Shown here piece by piece: positions 51,445 through 59,746 of a stretch of DNA of 64,000 nucleotides. The first letter of the stretch is position 1; every line of letters starts with the position of its first letter. The notes under the pieces are model-generated. The model was not told where the DNA came from and ran no database searches. It saw only the letters and a list, made by a program, of their open reading frames with translations. The position numbers and the translations under genes were made by a program. Source of the DNA: Streptomyces griseofuscus (GTDB lineage: Bacteria > Actinomycetota > Actinomycetes > Streptomycetales > Streptomycetaceae); NCBI RefSeq assembly GCF_014673495.1, contig NZ_CP051006.1:6200001-6264000 (forward strand). Reading direction: 5' to 3'.

Positions 51445-52665
51445 GTGGACCGCTGCATCGTCCTGGTGGACGCTGGGTATCTGCTGGGCGCAGCCGCCAG
51501 CCTCCTCGCGGGCGAGCCCTCGCGGTCCCGGATCACCGTCGACCACACCGCACTGATCCAGGCGCTGCGCGACCGCGCCGAGTCCGACACCGAACGGCCG
51601 CTGCTGCGCATCTACTGGTTCGACGGCGCCCCCGACCGGGTTCCCCAGCCGGAGCACCGCCGGCTGCGGGTGATGCCCCGGGTCACCGTCCGCCTCGGCG
51701 CCCTCACCCGCAGCGACGGACGCTGGGCGCAGAAGGGCGTGGACGCCGCCATGCACGCCGAGCTGACCGAGCTGGCCCGCAACGGGGCCTGCTCCGACGT
51801 CGTCCTCGTCACCGGCGACGGCGATCTGCTGCCGGGCATGATGGCGGCCAAGGAGCACGGCGTCGCCGTACACCTGTGGGCCGTGCAGGCCGCCGACGGC
51901 GACTACAACCAGTCCGAGGACCTGGTCGCCGAGGCCGACGAGCGGCGCGTCCTGGACCGGGCCTGGATCACCCAGGCCGTCCGCGCCAAGGAACTGACCG
52001 GCGTGTGCGCCCCTCAGCCCGTGCCCCGCCCCGAGATCGCCGCGATCCTCTCCGCCCCGCTGCCCGAGTCCGCGCTCGCCGCGGCCGCCGAGCGCTCCGC
52101 CGAGCAGGAGCCGCATCCGCCGAACGGCGCCGCGGACAACGGCGGCCAGGAGCGGGTGCCCGCGGCCAAGGGCGTCCCCACCCCCAAGGACCTCGCCGCG
52201 CTGCGCGCCCCCGGTGCCGTCCAGCCCGCACCGCAGCCGACCACCGCGACCCTGCGCTGGTCCTCCGACAAGGGCTGGGTGGACCGGCCGGGCGCGGTGG
52301 CCGAACCGGCCGAGGCCGCCGCCATGCCGACGCTCGCCCAGCTGACCACGGCCGAGCAGCGCTGGGCGGACCGCGAGGAGGACATCACCACCGTCGGCGG
52401 CGACCCGTACGAGGTGGGGCAGGTCTTCGCCCGCCGCTGGATGTCCCGGCTCGGCGACCAGAGCCATCTCCAGCGGCTGTCCCAGATGTACCCGCGCATC
52501 CCGCACCGCATCGACGGAGAGCTGCTGCGCTACGCCGCCCGCTTCGGCCTGCTCGCGCACAAGGACGACCAGATCGACGAACACGACCGCTACGCCATCC
52601 GGGCAGGCTTCTGGCGAGAGTTCGACATCCCGGCCGCCGCGGAGCACGCGAACGCGGGGGAATGA
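51445..52665 (+). CDS. NYN domain (PIN-like) protein with C-terminal helical domain
   Basis: 406 residues from GTG 51445, chosen because AGAGGG lies eight bases upstream; GTG 51436 is an alternative. The N-terminal NYN domain has acidic catalytic residues in VLVDAGYLLGAA and VTGDGDLLPGM plus KGVDAAMHAEL, as in Nedd4-BP1/YacP-type ribonucleases. A Pro/Ala-rich linker covers about residues 200-300. The C-terminal part (FARRWMSRLGDQSHLQRLSQ) resembles a small OST-HTH/LOTUS-like or unknown helical domain. It is probably an RNase; the target is unknown. Confidence 0.85.
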   Translation: MDRCIVLVDAGYLLGAAASLLAGEPSRSRITVDHTALIQALRDRAESDTERPLLRIYWFDGAPDRVPQPEHRRLRVMPRVTVRLGALTRSDGRWAQKGVDAAMHAELTELARNGACSDVVLVTGDGDLLPGMMAAKEHGVAVHLWAVQAADGDYNQSEDLVAEADERRVLDRAWITQAVRAKELTGVCAPQPVPRPEIAAILSAPLPESALAAAAERSAEQEPHPPNGAADNGGQERVPAAKGVPTPKDLAALRAPGAVQPAPQPTTATLRWSSDKGWVDRPGAVAEPAEAAAMPTLAQLTTAEQRWADREEDITTVGGDPYEVGQVFARRWMSRLGDQSHLQRLSQMYPRIPHRIDGELLRYAARFGLLAHKDDQIDEHDRYAIRAGFWREFDIPAAAEHANAGE

Positions 52666-52766
52666 GCCGACGGGGTACCGGCGAGCGCCCCGGGGGAGGG
52701 CGGGGCGGATCTTTCGGGCGGCAGAGGTTCGGGTGGCCCCAAGGGCGGGTAAAGGTCCCGACCCCG

Positions 52767-52772
52767 TACCCT
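52767..52772 (+). promoter_or_regulatory. Likely -10 element of a leaderless ABC-exporter transcript
   Basis: TACCCT lies eight bases before GTG 52781, and no Shine-Dalgarno is present. The transcript probably starts at the start codon. Confidence 0.4.
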
Positions 52773-52780
52773 CTTCCCTT

Positions 52781-53794
52781 GTGAGTACGCGCGTGGGGCA
52801 GGCACTTCGGCAGGACGAGGTCGTCCGCGTACGCGGGCTCGCCAAGACCTATCCGGCCGTCAAGGGCCGCCGCGGCGCACCCGGCACCCCCGAGGTGCGC
52901 GCCACCGACGCCCTGGAACTGACGGTGCGGCGCGGGGAGATCTTCGGACTGCTCGGCCCCAACGGCGCCGGCAAGTCCACCCTCGTACGACAGCTCACCG
53001 GGCTGCTGCGCCCCGACCGGGGCAGCGTCGAGATCCTCGGCCACGACATCGTGCGCCACCCCGAGCGGGCCGCCCGCCTCCTCGCCTACCTCGGCCAGGA
53101 GTCCACCGCCCTGGACGAGCTGACCGTCTCCCTCGCCGCCGAGACCACCGGCCGCCTGCGCGGCCTGGACGCGGCGCGGGCCCGGGCCGAGCGGGACGCC
53201 GTACTGGAGGAACTGGGGCTCACCCCGATCGCCGGGCGGCCGCTGAAGAAGCTGTCCGGCGGTCAGCGCCGGCTCGCCACCTTCGCCGCCGTCCTCGTCG
53301 GCGAGCGCCCGCTGCTGGTCCTCGACGAGCCGACCACGGGTATGGACCCGGTGGCCCGGCGCGCGGTCTGGTCCGCCGTGGACCGGCGGCGCGCCGAACA
53401 CGGCACGACCGTCCTCCTCGTCACCCACAACGTCATCGAGGCCGAGACCGTCCTCGACCGGGTCGCCGTCCTCGACCGGGGCCGGGTCATCGCCTGCGAC
53501 ACCCCCGCCGGGCTGAAGGAACAGGTCGCGGGCGAGGTCCGGGTGGAACTGGTGTGGCGGGAGCGGGCCCCGCTGGACGTGCCCGAGGTCGCCGTGCTGC
53601 GCGAACGCGCGGTGGAGGCCGGCCGGCGCTGGACGCTTCGGCTCGCGCCCGAGGAGGCCCGCGCCGCCGTCGCCACGGTGACCGGCGGCGCCGCCTTCGC
53701 CGCCCTGGACGACTTCACCCTGGCCACGCCCAGCCTGGAGGACGTCTATCTGGCCCTCGGCGGCGCCGCCCGGCAGGGGCTGGTGAAGGCATGA
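52781..53794 (+). CDS. ABC transporter ATP-binding protein
   Basis: 337 residues from GTG 52781. All ABC motifs are intact: Walker A LLGPNGAGKSTL, signature LKKLSGGQRRLATF, Walker B LLVLDEPTTGMD and the switch histidine in LLVTHNVIE. A C-terminal regulatory domain of about 100 residues follows, as in daunorubicin-type exporters. With the downstream permease it forms an ABC-2 type exporter of unknown cargo. The end overlaps a 43-codon frame by four bases. Confidence 0.93.
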   Translation: MSTRVGQALRQDEVVRVRGLAKTYPAVKGRRGAPGTPEVRATDALELTVRRGEIFGLLGPNGAGKSTLVRQLTGLLRPDRGSVEILGHDIVRHPERAARLLAYLGQESTALDELTVSLAAETTGRLRGLDAARARAERDAVLEELGLTPIAGRPLKKLSGGQRRLATFAAVLVGERPLLVLDEPTTGMDPVARRAVWSAVDRRRAEHGTTVLLVTHNVIEAETVLDRVAVLDRGRVIACDTPAGLKEQVAGEVRVELVWRERAPLDVPEVAVLRERAVEAGRRWTLRLAPEEARAAVATVTGGAAFAALDDFTLATPSLEDVYLALGGAARQGLVKA

Positions 53795-53922
53795 CGGCTG
53801 GTGAGGACATGACGGCTGGCGCAGGCATGAGCACACGGGCCGCCGTACGCGGCACGGCCGGTACGACTGCCGTGGGGAAGATCGGTACGACCGCCGTAGG
53901 GAAGAGGAGCAGCTCGTCGTGA
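53791..53922 (+). CDS. Possible 43-residue bridging ORF in the ABC exporter operon
   Basis: ATG 53791 overlaps the ATPase stop (ATGA), and its TGA (53920-53922) overlaps the permease GTG start (GTGA). The frame thus exactly fills the gap in a third reading frame. It would encode MTAGEDMTAGAGMSTRAAV followed by two GTTAVGK units and SSSS. The DNA contains short tandem repeats. It may be a real translational coupling ORF, or a decayed duplication. No homologue is known to me. Confidence 0.35.
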   Translation: MTAGEDMTAGAGMSTRAAVRGTAGTTAVGKIGTTAVGKRSSSS

Positions 53923-54743
53923 GTGTCGTACCCGCGCAGGTTCTGCCGGACACAGCCCGGAGCGTGCCGGAGGCGGGGCCGGTCGTCGTGGCCGAGCTCG
54001 CCCCCGCGGCGCGGCTGTGGCCGTCGCTGGTGGCCGTGTACCGGGCGCAGCTGTCCCGGGCCCGGGTGGCGCGGATCCCGCTGCTGTTCGTGGCGACCTT
54101 CCAGTCCATCGGCATCACCGTGATGATGCGCGGCGTCGTCGACAACGGCTTCGAGGCGCGGTCCGTGGTGGCCGGCTCGGCCGTGCTGGTCGTCGCCTTT
54201 GTCGCGCTGAACCTGCTGGCCCAGTACTTCGGGCAGCTGCGGGCCGGCGGCGGGCTCGACCACTACGCCACGCTGCCGGTGCCGCCGGCCGCGGTGGTGC
54301 TGGGCACGGCTGCGGCGTACGCCTCCTTCACGGTGCCCGGGACACTGGTGACCGCCGTCTTCGGCTGTGTGCTCTTCGGGCTGCCGCTGGCCAACCTGTG
54401 GGTCCTGCTGGCCGTCGTGCCGCTCGCCGGGGCCGCGCTGTCCGGGCTCGGCGCGGCGCTCGGCCTGCTGGCGCCCCGCCCCGAGCTGGCCACGCTGCTC
54501 GGCCAGCTGGGCATGTCGGCGGCGCTGCTGCTCGGGGTGCTGCCGCCCGACCGGATGCCGGAGCTCGTCCGGCTGGCACGGGACCTGCTGCCCTCCACCT
54601 ACGGCGTGGAGGCGTACGCCCGCACCTTCGACACCCACCCGGACTGGGCCGTCGTCCTCGCTGACCTGGGGGTGTGCGCGGGGGTCGGGGTGATCTCGCT
54701 GGCCGCGGCCGCGTGGGCGTACCGCAGGGCCGCCGTCCGGTGA
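53919..54743 (+). CDS. ABC-2 type transporter permease
   Basis: 274 residues from GTG 53919, with AGGAG about ten bases upstream. Six membrane helices fit the ABC-2 layout, starting with IPLLFVATFQSIGITVMM and ending in VCAGVGVISLAAAAWAYRRA. The conserved loop FGQLRAGGGLDHYATLPV lies between helices two and three. It pairs with the upstream ATPase. The cargo is unknown; drug or lipid export is typical. Confidence 0.9.
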   Translation: MSVVPAQVLPDTARSVPEAGPVVVAELAPAARLWPSLVAVYRAQLSRARVARIPLLFVATFQSIGITVMMRGVVDNGFEARSVVAGSAVLVVAFVALNLLAQYFGQLRAGGGLDHYATLPVPPAAVVLGTAAAYASFTVPGTLVTAVFGCVLFGLPLANLWVLLAVVPLAGAALSGLGAALGLLAPRPELATLLGQLGMSAALLLGVLPPDRMPELVRLARDLLPSTYGVEAYARTFDTHPDWAVVLADLGVCAGVGVISLAAAAWAYRRAAVR

Positions 54744-54777
54744 CGCGGCGCACAGGCCGACCTGGCACGATGGCAGG

Positions 54778-55434
54778 GTGACCGCACCGCTGAATCCGCC
54801 CCCGCCCCCGCACGACCACTCCGCGCACCAGGTCTGGCAGGCGCCGCCCGCCGGGGCGCCGATGGCGGGCGCCTACGAAGAGGACGGCCCCGGGATGAAG
54901 ACCGAAGCGCGCGAGGCCGCCGTGCTCACCGTGCTGGTGACGGTGTGCGGGGCGCTGCTCGGGCTGCTGTGGTGGCATCTGGCGCCCCAGGTGCCCCTGG
55001 TCGGCGACCGGTCGGGCAACAGCTGGGTGGTCTATCTCAAGGACACCGAGGGGGAGCAGGCGGTCGGTGTGGACGGCACGTTCACCCTGCTGGCGCTCGC
55101 GTTCGGCGCGGTGAGCGGGCTCGCGGCGTTCCTGTGGCGCAGGCGCGGCGGAGTGCCGCTGGTCGTCGGTCTGGCGCTCGGCGGACTGCTCGGCTCCCTG
55201 CTGGCCTGGCGGCTCGGTGTGTGGCTCGGTCCCACGTCCGATGTCATCGCCCATGCCCGCGCGGTCGGCAAGAGGGTCACCTTCCCGGCCCCGCTGCGCC
55301 TGGGCGCCAAGGCCGCGCTGCTGTCCTGGCCGTTCGCCGCGGTGCTGGTCCATCTCGGCCTGACCGCGCTGTTCGGCCCCCGCGACCCCGAGCCCCAGCA
55401 GCCGGGCGAGGTACCGCTCACGCCCGCCCAGTAG
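54778..55434 (+). CDS. Membrane protein, possibly DUF2567
   Basis: 218 residues from GTG 54778. A Pro/His-rich N-terminus of about 40 residues precedes four membrane helices: about 46-68 (AAVLTVLVTVCGALLGLLWW), 97-117, 122-145 and 180-200. The loop QVPLVGDRSGNSWVVYLKD looks extracytoplasmic. I tentatively place it in DUF2567, an actinobacterial family without known function. It follows the ABC permease gene by 34 bases and could belong to the same unit. Confidence 0.65.
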   Translation: MTAPLNPPPPPHDHSAHQVWQAPPAGAPMAGAYEEDGPGMKTEAREAAVLTVLVTVCGALLGLLWWHLAPQVPLVGDRSGNSWVVYLKDTEGEQAVGVDGTFTLLALAFGAVSGLAAFLWRRRGGVPLVVGLALGGLLGSLLAWRLGVWLGPTSDVIAHARAVGKRVTFPAPLRLGAKAALLSWPFAAVLVHLGLTALFGPRDPEPQQPGEVPLTPAQ

Positions 55435-55460
55435 GCGCCCCTCAGCCCCCGGGGCTTCCC

Positions 55461-55964
55461 TCAGCCCCGGCCGATGGGCGCCGACACCGCTCCGGTCAGC
55501 TCCGCCAGGTCGTCCGGCGCCAGCTCCACCTCCAGGCCCCGCCGCCCCGCCGACACACAGATCGTGGCGTGGGTGAGGGCCGAGTCGTCCAGGACGGTGG
55601 GCAGCCTCTTGCGCTGGCCGAGCGGGGAGATCCCGCCGCGGACGTAACCGGTGGTGCGCTCGGCGAGGGTCGGATCGGCCATGGCGGCGCGCTTGCCGCC
55701 CACCGCCGAGGCCAGGGCCTTCAGATCGAGGGTGCCCGCGACCGGGACGACCCCGACGACGAGGTTGCCGTCCACGTCGGCCACCAGGGTCTTGAAGACG
55801 CGGTCGGGGGAGACGCCCATCGCCTCCGCCGCCTCCTCGCCGTAGGAGGGGTGGGAGGGGTCGTGGTCGTAGGCGTGGACCGTGAACTCCACGCCCGCCG
55901 CGCTCAGCGCCACCGTCGCCGGGGTACCGCCGGACTGCTGCTGCTTCTTCGACTTCTTCGCCAT
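55461..55964 (-). CDS. ybaK: YbaK-type aminoacyl-tRNA deacylase
   Basis: 167 residues from ATG 55964. The N-terminal MAKKSKKQQQSGGTPATVAL is basic. The catalytic Lys region is DRVFKTLVADVDGNLVVGVV, and GTTGYVRGGISPLGQRKRLP contains the GG-x-SP-x-G loop (both quoted in part). This is the pattern of YbaK proteins that clear Cys from mischarged tRNA-Pro. The gene lies 12 bases downstream of the Lon-N-like gene on the same strand, so they may form an operon. Confidence 0.93.
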   Translation of the reverse strand: MAKKSKKQQQSGGTPATVALSAAGVEFTVHAYDHDPSHPSYGEEAAEAMGVSPDRVFKTLVADVDGNLVVGVVPVAGTLDLKALASAVGGKRAAMADPTLAERTTGYVRGGISPLGQRKRLPTVLDDSALTHATICVSAGRRGLEVELAPDDLAELTGAVSAPIGRG

Positions 55965-55976
55965 GAGGTGGTGGAC

Positions 55977-56717
55977 TCAGTTCAGACTGGTCGGCGTCCG
56001 CGTCAGCTCGAACGCGGGCAGCGACGGCAGATTACGGATGATGGCGGTCTCGCCGCGCAGGAGCCGCAGTTCGTCCCGCAGCCGGGACGCGGTGTCCGGC
56101 GCCTGGAGCAGCCGCTGCTTGGTAGGCGTGTCGTGCACCATGGCGGCCGCCACCAGGTACGACACCACGCTCGGGTCGTCCGGCAGCTCCGCGCTGGTCG
56201 CGAGCGACCGCTCCCGGGCCCCCGCCAGCCGCTTCTGGTACTGCCTGAAGGCCCGCAGCACGCCCTCCGCGAGCGCCCCCGCCTCGTCGCCCGGCTCCTC
56301 CGCCAGCTCCTCCAGTTCGGCCGTCAGATAGGGCCCTGAGGCGTCCACGGACAGCAGCCGCACCCGGGTCGTACCGGTCGCGAGCACCTCGAAGGTGCCG
56401 CCGGGGCGCTCCCGGACGGTCGCCGCGTCCGCGATACAGCCCATCTGGTGGAAGGCCGCGAGCGGGTCCGGGCCGAAGCCCGCGGCCGGGCCCCGCTCGG
56501 GCTCCGCCGTGGGGTCGGGCATGCCGGGGGCGCTGGGCGCCACCTCGTACCCGTCGCGGATGGCCACGACGGCGAACCGCCGAGGCTCCTCCTCGGGGGT
56601 CTTCAGCAGCTCGCGCATCATGGCGCGATAACGCTCCTCGAAGACGTTCAGCGGCAGCACGAGTCCCGGGAAGAGGACCGTGTTCAGCGGGAAGAGCGGC
56701 AGACGGACGGTGGTCAC
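55977..56717 (-). CDS. Lon N-terminal (LON substrate-binding) domain protein
   Basis: 246 residues from GTG 56717. It starts TVRLPLFPLNTVLFPGLVLP and continues NVFEERYRAMMRELL, the hallmark of the Lon substrate-binding domain. The block GCIADAATVRERPGGTFEVLATGTTRVRLL (quoted in part) follows. There is no ATPase or protease domain. Stand-alone Lon-N proteins are common in actinobacteria; their role is unknown. It lies 11 bases after the TPR-like gene and upstream of ybaK, probably one transcript. Confidence 0.9.
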   Translation of the reverse strand: MTTVRLPLFPLNTVLFPGLVLPLNVFEERYRAMMRELLKTPEEEPRRFAVVAIRDGYEVAPSAPGMPDPTAEPERGPAAGFGPDPLAAFHQMGCIADAATVRERPGGTFEVLATGTTRVRLLSVDASGPYLTAELEELAEEPGDEAGALAEGVLRAFRQYQKRLAGARERSLATSAELPDDPSVVSYLVAAAMVHDTPTKQRLLQAPDTASRLRDELRLLRGETAIIRNLPSLPAFELTRTPTSLN

Positions 56718-56728
56718 GGCGCCCCAGC

Positions 56729-57814
56729 CTAATGGTCGGCGACGCGGGCGTGTCCGCGGTGCCCGGGCAGAAGGTCCTCGGGCACCGGCAGCAGCCCGGC
56801 CGGAACCGGTGCCCCGCCGCCCGACAGCAGGTGCTCGCGCAGCCGCAGGAAGTGGCCGAGCGGGTCGTCCGAGAACCGGTCCCAGGGGCAGGAGGTCACA
56901 TAGGGGCCGATCAGCCGCAGCAGGGCGCGGGCGTCCTCGGGGCGGTCCAGGCGCAGCAGCACGTAGAGCAGCTTGTTGCGCACCCCGGCGGGCCAGGGAT
57001 CGGCCGCAGCGAACCGCGCCGACAGGGTTATCGCCCGGTCGGCCGCCGAGTCCAGCCGCTGCCGCGGCACCCCGGGCCCGCCGCCCTCGGTCAGATAGCC
57101 GTACGCGGCCCACGCGGGCAGCATCTGCACCAGCGAGTCCGCCGGCGCGTCCTGCGCGGCCAGTTCGGCGAAGTCGAAGCACGCGCGGTGCGCGGCGCTC
57201 GGCACATGCGGGGTGTCCCCGAAGCGGACGCAGCAGAACGCGCCCAGATAGCGCAGGGCTGCCACATGGCAGCCGTAGTGGTGCGGGGCGCGGCGCAGCG
57301 CCGCCTCCCACAGTTCCTCGAAGTAGCGGTGCCCGGCCCGTGAGCCGCGCGCGTGGTCCAGCGCGATCCGCCAGGGCACCGGGTCCCGGTCGTCGGCCCG
57401 CGCGGCGGCCGTGATCAGCGGGCTGACCTCGCGCAGCAGTTCGGCGCGGGCCGGCGAGGACCACACCCGGTCCACCGCCAGCTGGGCCGCGACCAGCAGG
57501 GCGCCGGGGTCGTCCGGCTCGGCCGCCCGCCAGTCCTCGAACCACTCCGAGCGCAGCAGGGCGAACGCGGCCAGCCGCCGGGCGTACCGGTCGTGGTTCT
57601 CCCACTCGGCCGCGGCCCGGGTGCCGGCCAGCAGCTCGGCCGCGGCCCGGTACTCGCCCCGCCCGGCGGCGACCAGCGCGGGCGAGAGCCGGTCGTCGGG
57701 CGCGTCGAGCACGGCCTCGTCCCCGGAAGGAATCCCCTCGGGTGGGCGCGCGGAATGTCGGGACATCCAGGAGCGGCGGATGAACGCGGGCAGCGGAACC
57801 ATGGTGCGGACCAT
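56729..57814 (-). CDS. TPR-like helical repeat protein of unknown function
   Basis: 361 residues from ATG 57814; ATG 57802 is equally possible and neither has a clear Shine-Dalgarno. No signal peptide or membrane helix. The sequence is helical with repeats of aromatic and Ala-rich helices, such as ALLRSEWFEDWRAAEPDDP and ALRRAPHHYGCHVAALRYLG, which suggests a TPR-like solenoid. I do not recognise a function. It is the first gene of a minus-strand unit with the Lon-N and YbaK genes. Confidence 0.75.
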   Translation of the reverse strand: MVRTMVPLPAFIRRSWMSRHSARPPEGIPSGDEAVLDAPDDRLSPALVAAGRGEYRAAAELLAGTRAAAEWENHDRYARRLAAFALLRSEWFEDWRAAEPDDPGALLVAAQLAVDRVWSSPARAELLREVSPLITAAARADDRDPVPWRIALDHARGSRAGHRYFEELWEAALRRAPHHYGCHVAALRYLGAFCCVRFGDTPHVPSAAHRACFDFAELAAQDAPADSLVQMLPAWAAYGYLTEGGGPGVPRQRLDSAADRAITLSARFAAADPWPAGVRNKLLYVLLRLDRPEDARALLRLIGPYVTSCPWDRFSDDPLGHFLRLREHLLSGGGAPVPAGLLPVPEDLLPGHRGHARVADH

Positions 57815-57973
57815 TGAAAGTCCGCTGGTCGGGGCTGCGCCAGGGTCTTGAGGGAAGTCATGGAAGGTTGTACGGCCAAGGGTCAAGGACCGGTAAAGGG
57901 CGACTGTTCGACTTTTGTACGACGTGTGGGGTCAAGGGCACTCTTTACGCACATGACCGCACATGCCCGCACA

Positions 57974-59551
57974 TCAGCCGCGCCGCAGCAGCCGGCTCGC
58001 CCCCGCCGCCACCGTCGTCGCCAGGACCCAGCCCAGCAAGATCATCGCGGCCGACAGCCACACCCAGGGGCCGCGCAGCTGCCACTCACCGACCTGGCCG
58101 AGGTCGATCACCGGCAGCAGCAGGTCCAGCGTGAACAGGGCCGGGCTCCAGTAGGGGTGCTCGTCGTGGTTCGTCGGCGGGTGCGCGGCATGTGAGAAGG
58201 CGAGGGTGCCCGCCGCCCAGAGCACCGCCATCCACACCGCGGCGCGGCCGGGCCGGTAGCCGTAGGCGACCGTCAGGTCCTGGACGTAGCCCCAGAGCTT
58301 GCCCGCCAGCGGCAGTGTCTCCCGGCGCCTGCGCTGCTTGGCGAGCAGCACCTCCCGGGCGTCCTCGTCCTCCCCGGCCTCGCGCAGCACCGAGGCCAGG
58401 CGCTCGTACGGCTCCGGGGCGTACTCGGCGGTGGCCGCGGCGATCCAGTCCAGGCGCCGGGCCAGCGGGAACGGGCCCTGCGGCACCAGGTTCTCGTAGG
58501 CGAAGCCGCCCATGTGCAGCCGTCCGGCGCCCGGCCAGGCGCCCGCGCGGTCCACCAGGTTCATGATCTGCGCCCCGGACAGCACCACCTTGCCGCGCCC
58601 CGGACCGTCCCCGAGGAAGCGCAGCTCGGGCGCGTGCACCCGGCGCAGCGACAGCTCCTGGTCGTCGGTGAGGGTGAACCGGGCCCGCTCCAGGTCCACC
58701 GCGTCCCCGAACCGCCCGTCGTCCAGCCGGAGCCCGCCCTGGCACTCGAACCGCTGGATCCGGGTGCCGCGCGCCGGTGTGGTCCCGCTGAGCAGCGGGT
58801 TCCCCACGCCGGCCGGGGTCAGGTACAGGGTGCGCTCCACGCTGAGCTGGGGCGCGTTCAGGGCCTGCCGGGAGTACGGGTTGGACAGGCGCGCGCCGCG
58901 CAGGCTCAGCGACACCCCGATCTGGGCGCCGCGCAGCCGCAGCTCGCCGTGCGACTCCAGCAGCTCCGCCTGGAGGTCCTGGCCGACATTGAGGCCGTCC
59001 GCGGAGATCGAGCGCCCGCTGCGGTCCCGGTACACGATCGCCTGGTTGAGCAGCAGATCGGTGCCGATGTGCGCGTCGGTCAGCCGGACACCGTTCTGGA
59101 AGCGGCAGCGCGGCAGATGCAGATCGCCCTCGGTGTGCACCCGGGCCGCCTCCAGGCGCGGCACCGAGCAGTTCACCAGGCGCAGCGTGCTGAACCGCGC
59201 CTCCGGCACCAGCACCTGTTCGTCGAAGCGGCAGTCGCGCAGCTCGACGTACGGCTGCACGGTGCCGCCCGCCAGGTCCAGGGCGCCCATGACGCGCACC
59301 CCGGCGAGCTTGAGCGCGGACACCCGCCCGGCGAGCGCCGGCGGCCCGTCCAGCAGCAGCCAGGCGATGATGCGCGCCCGCACGGACCGCTCGGGCCCCC
59401 AGGGATGCCCGCCGTGCGGATCGTCCACGACGGAGTCGCCGCTGCTCAGGTCGTACACACTGCCGTTGCGGAAGGCCTGCCACATGCCCGCTTCGGCCGC
59501 GGTCAGGTCGTCCGGCAGGTCCCCGGCGGCGAAGCCGGTCCCCTCGGTCAC
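57974..59551 (-). CDS. Beta-helix membrane protein, often labelled oxidoreductase
   Basis: 525 residues from GTG 59551, with GAAGGA nearby. A helical N-terminus is followed by a regular run of pentapeptide-like turns (about residues 85-300), with segments such as YVELRDCRFDEQVLVPEARF and LHLPRCRFQNGVRLTDAHIG. This suggests a right-handed beta-helix. Three C-terminal membrane segments follow, including SPALFTLDLLLPVIDLGQVG and SAAMILLGWVLATTVAAGAS. I see no Rossmann fold or flavin motif, so the usual 'oxidoreductase' label has no support in the sequence. It is divergent from hisD. Confidence 0.75.
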   Translation of the reverse strand: MTEGTGFAAGDLPDDLTAAEAGMWQAFRNGSVYDLSSGDSVVDDPHGGHPWGPERSVRARIIAWLLLDGPPALAGRVSALKLAGVRVMGALDLAGGTVQPYVELRDCRFDEQVLVPEARFSTLRLVNCSVPRLEAARVHTEGDLHLPRCRFQNGVRLTDAHIGTDLLLNQAIVYRDRSGRSISADGLNVGQDLQAELLESHGELRLRGAQIGVSLSLRGARLSNPYSRQALNAPQLSVERTLYLTPAGVGNPLLSGTTPARGTRIQRFECQGGLRLDDGRFGDAVDLERARFTLTDDQELSLRRVHAPELRFLGDGPGRGKVVLSGAQIMNLVDRAGAWPGAGRLHMGGFAYENLVPQGPFPLARRLDWIAAATAEYAPEPYERLASVLREAGEDEDAREVLLAKQRRRRETLPLAGKLWGYVQDLTVAYGYRPGRAAVWMAVLWAAGTLAFSHAAHPPTNHDEHPYWSPALFTLDLLLPVIDLGQVGEWQLRGPWVWLSAAMILLGWVLATTVAAGASRLLRRG

Positions 59552-59688
59552 CGCTGTTCCTTCTTTCTCCGCTGTTCGGGTGGTTCGTCCAGCCGTTGAT
59601 GCCCGCTGAGTGACGCGCGGAACACCCGGGGTGAAGGGGATCTTCCGAGTTCCGGCCAGCGTCTGTACCAGGCATTGGTCCACGCCGT

Positions 59689-59705
59689 GTATCAGCCATT
59701 GATAC
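59689..59705. promoter_or_regulatory. Inverted repeat upstream of hisD
   Basis: Perfect arms GTATCA and TGATAC around GCCAT, 42 bases before the hisD start and in the divergent gap. It could be an operator for the his operon or for the divergent membrane protein gene. Confidence 0.4.
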
Positions 59706-59746
59706 GTGCGGACGACTACGGACGGCGGTCTGAGAGAATTGGGACT

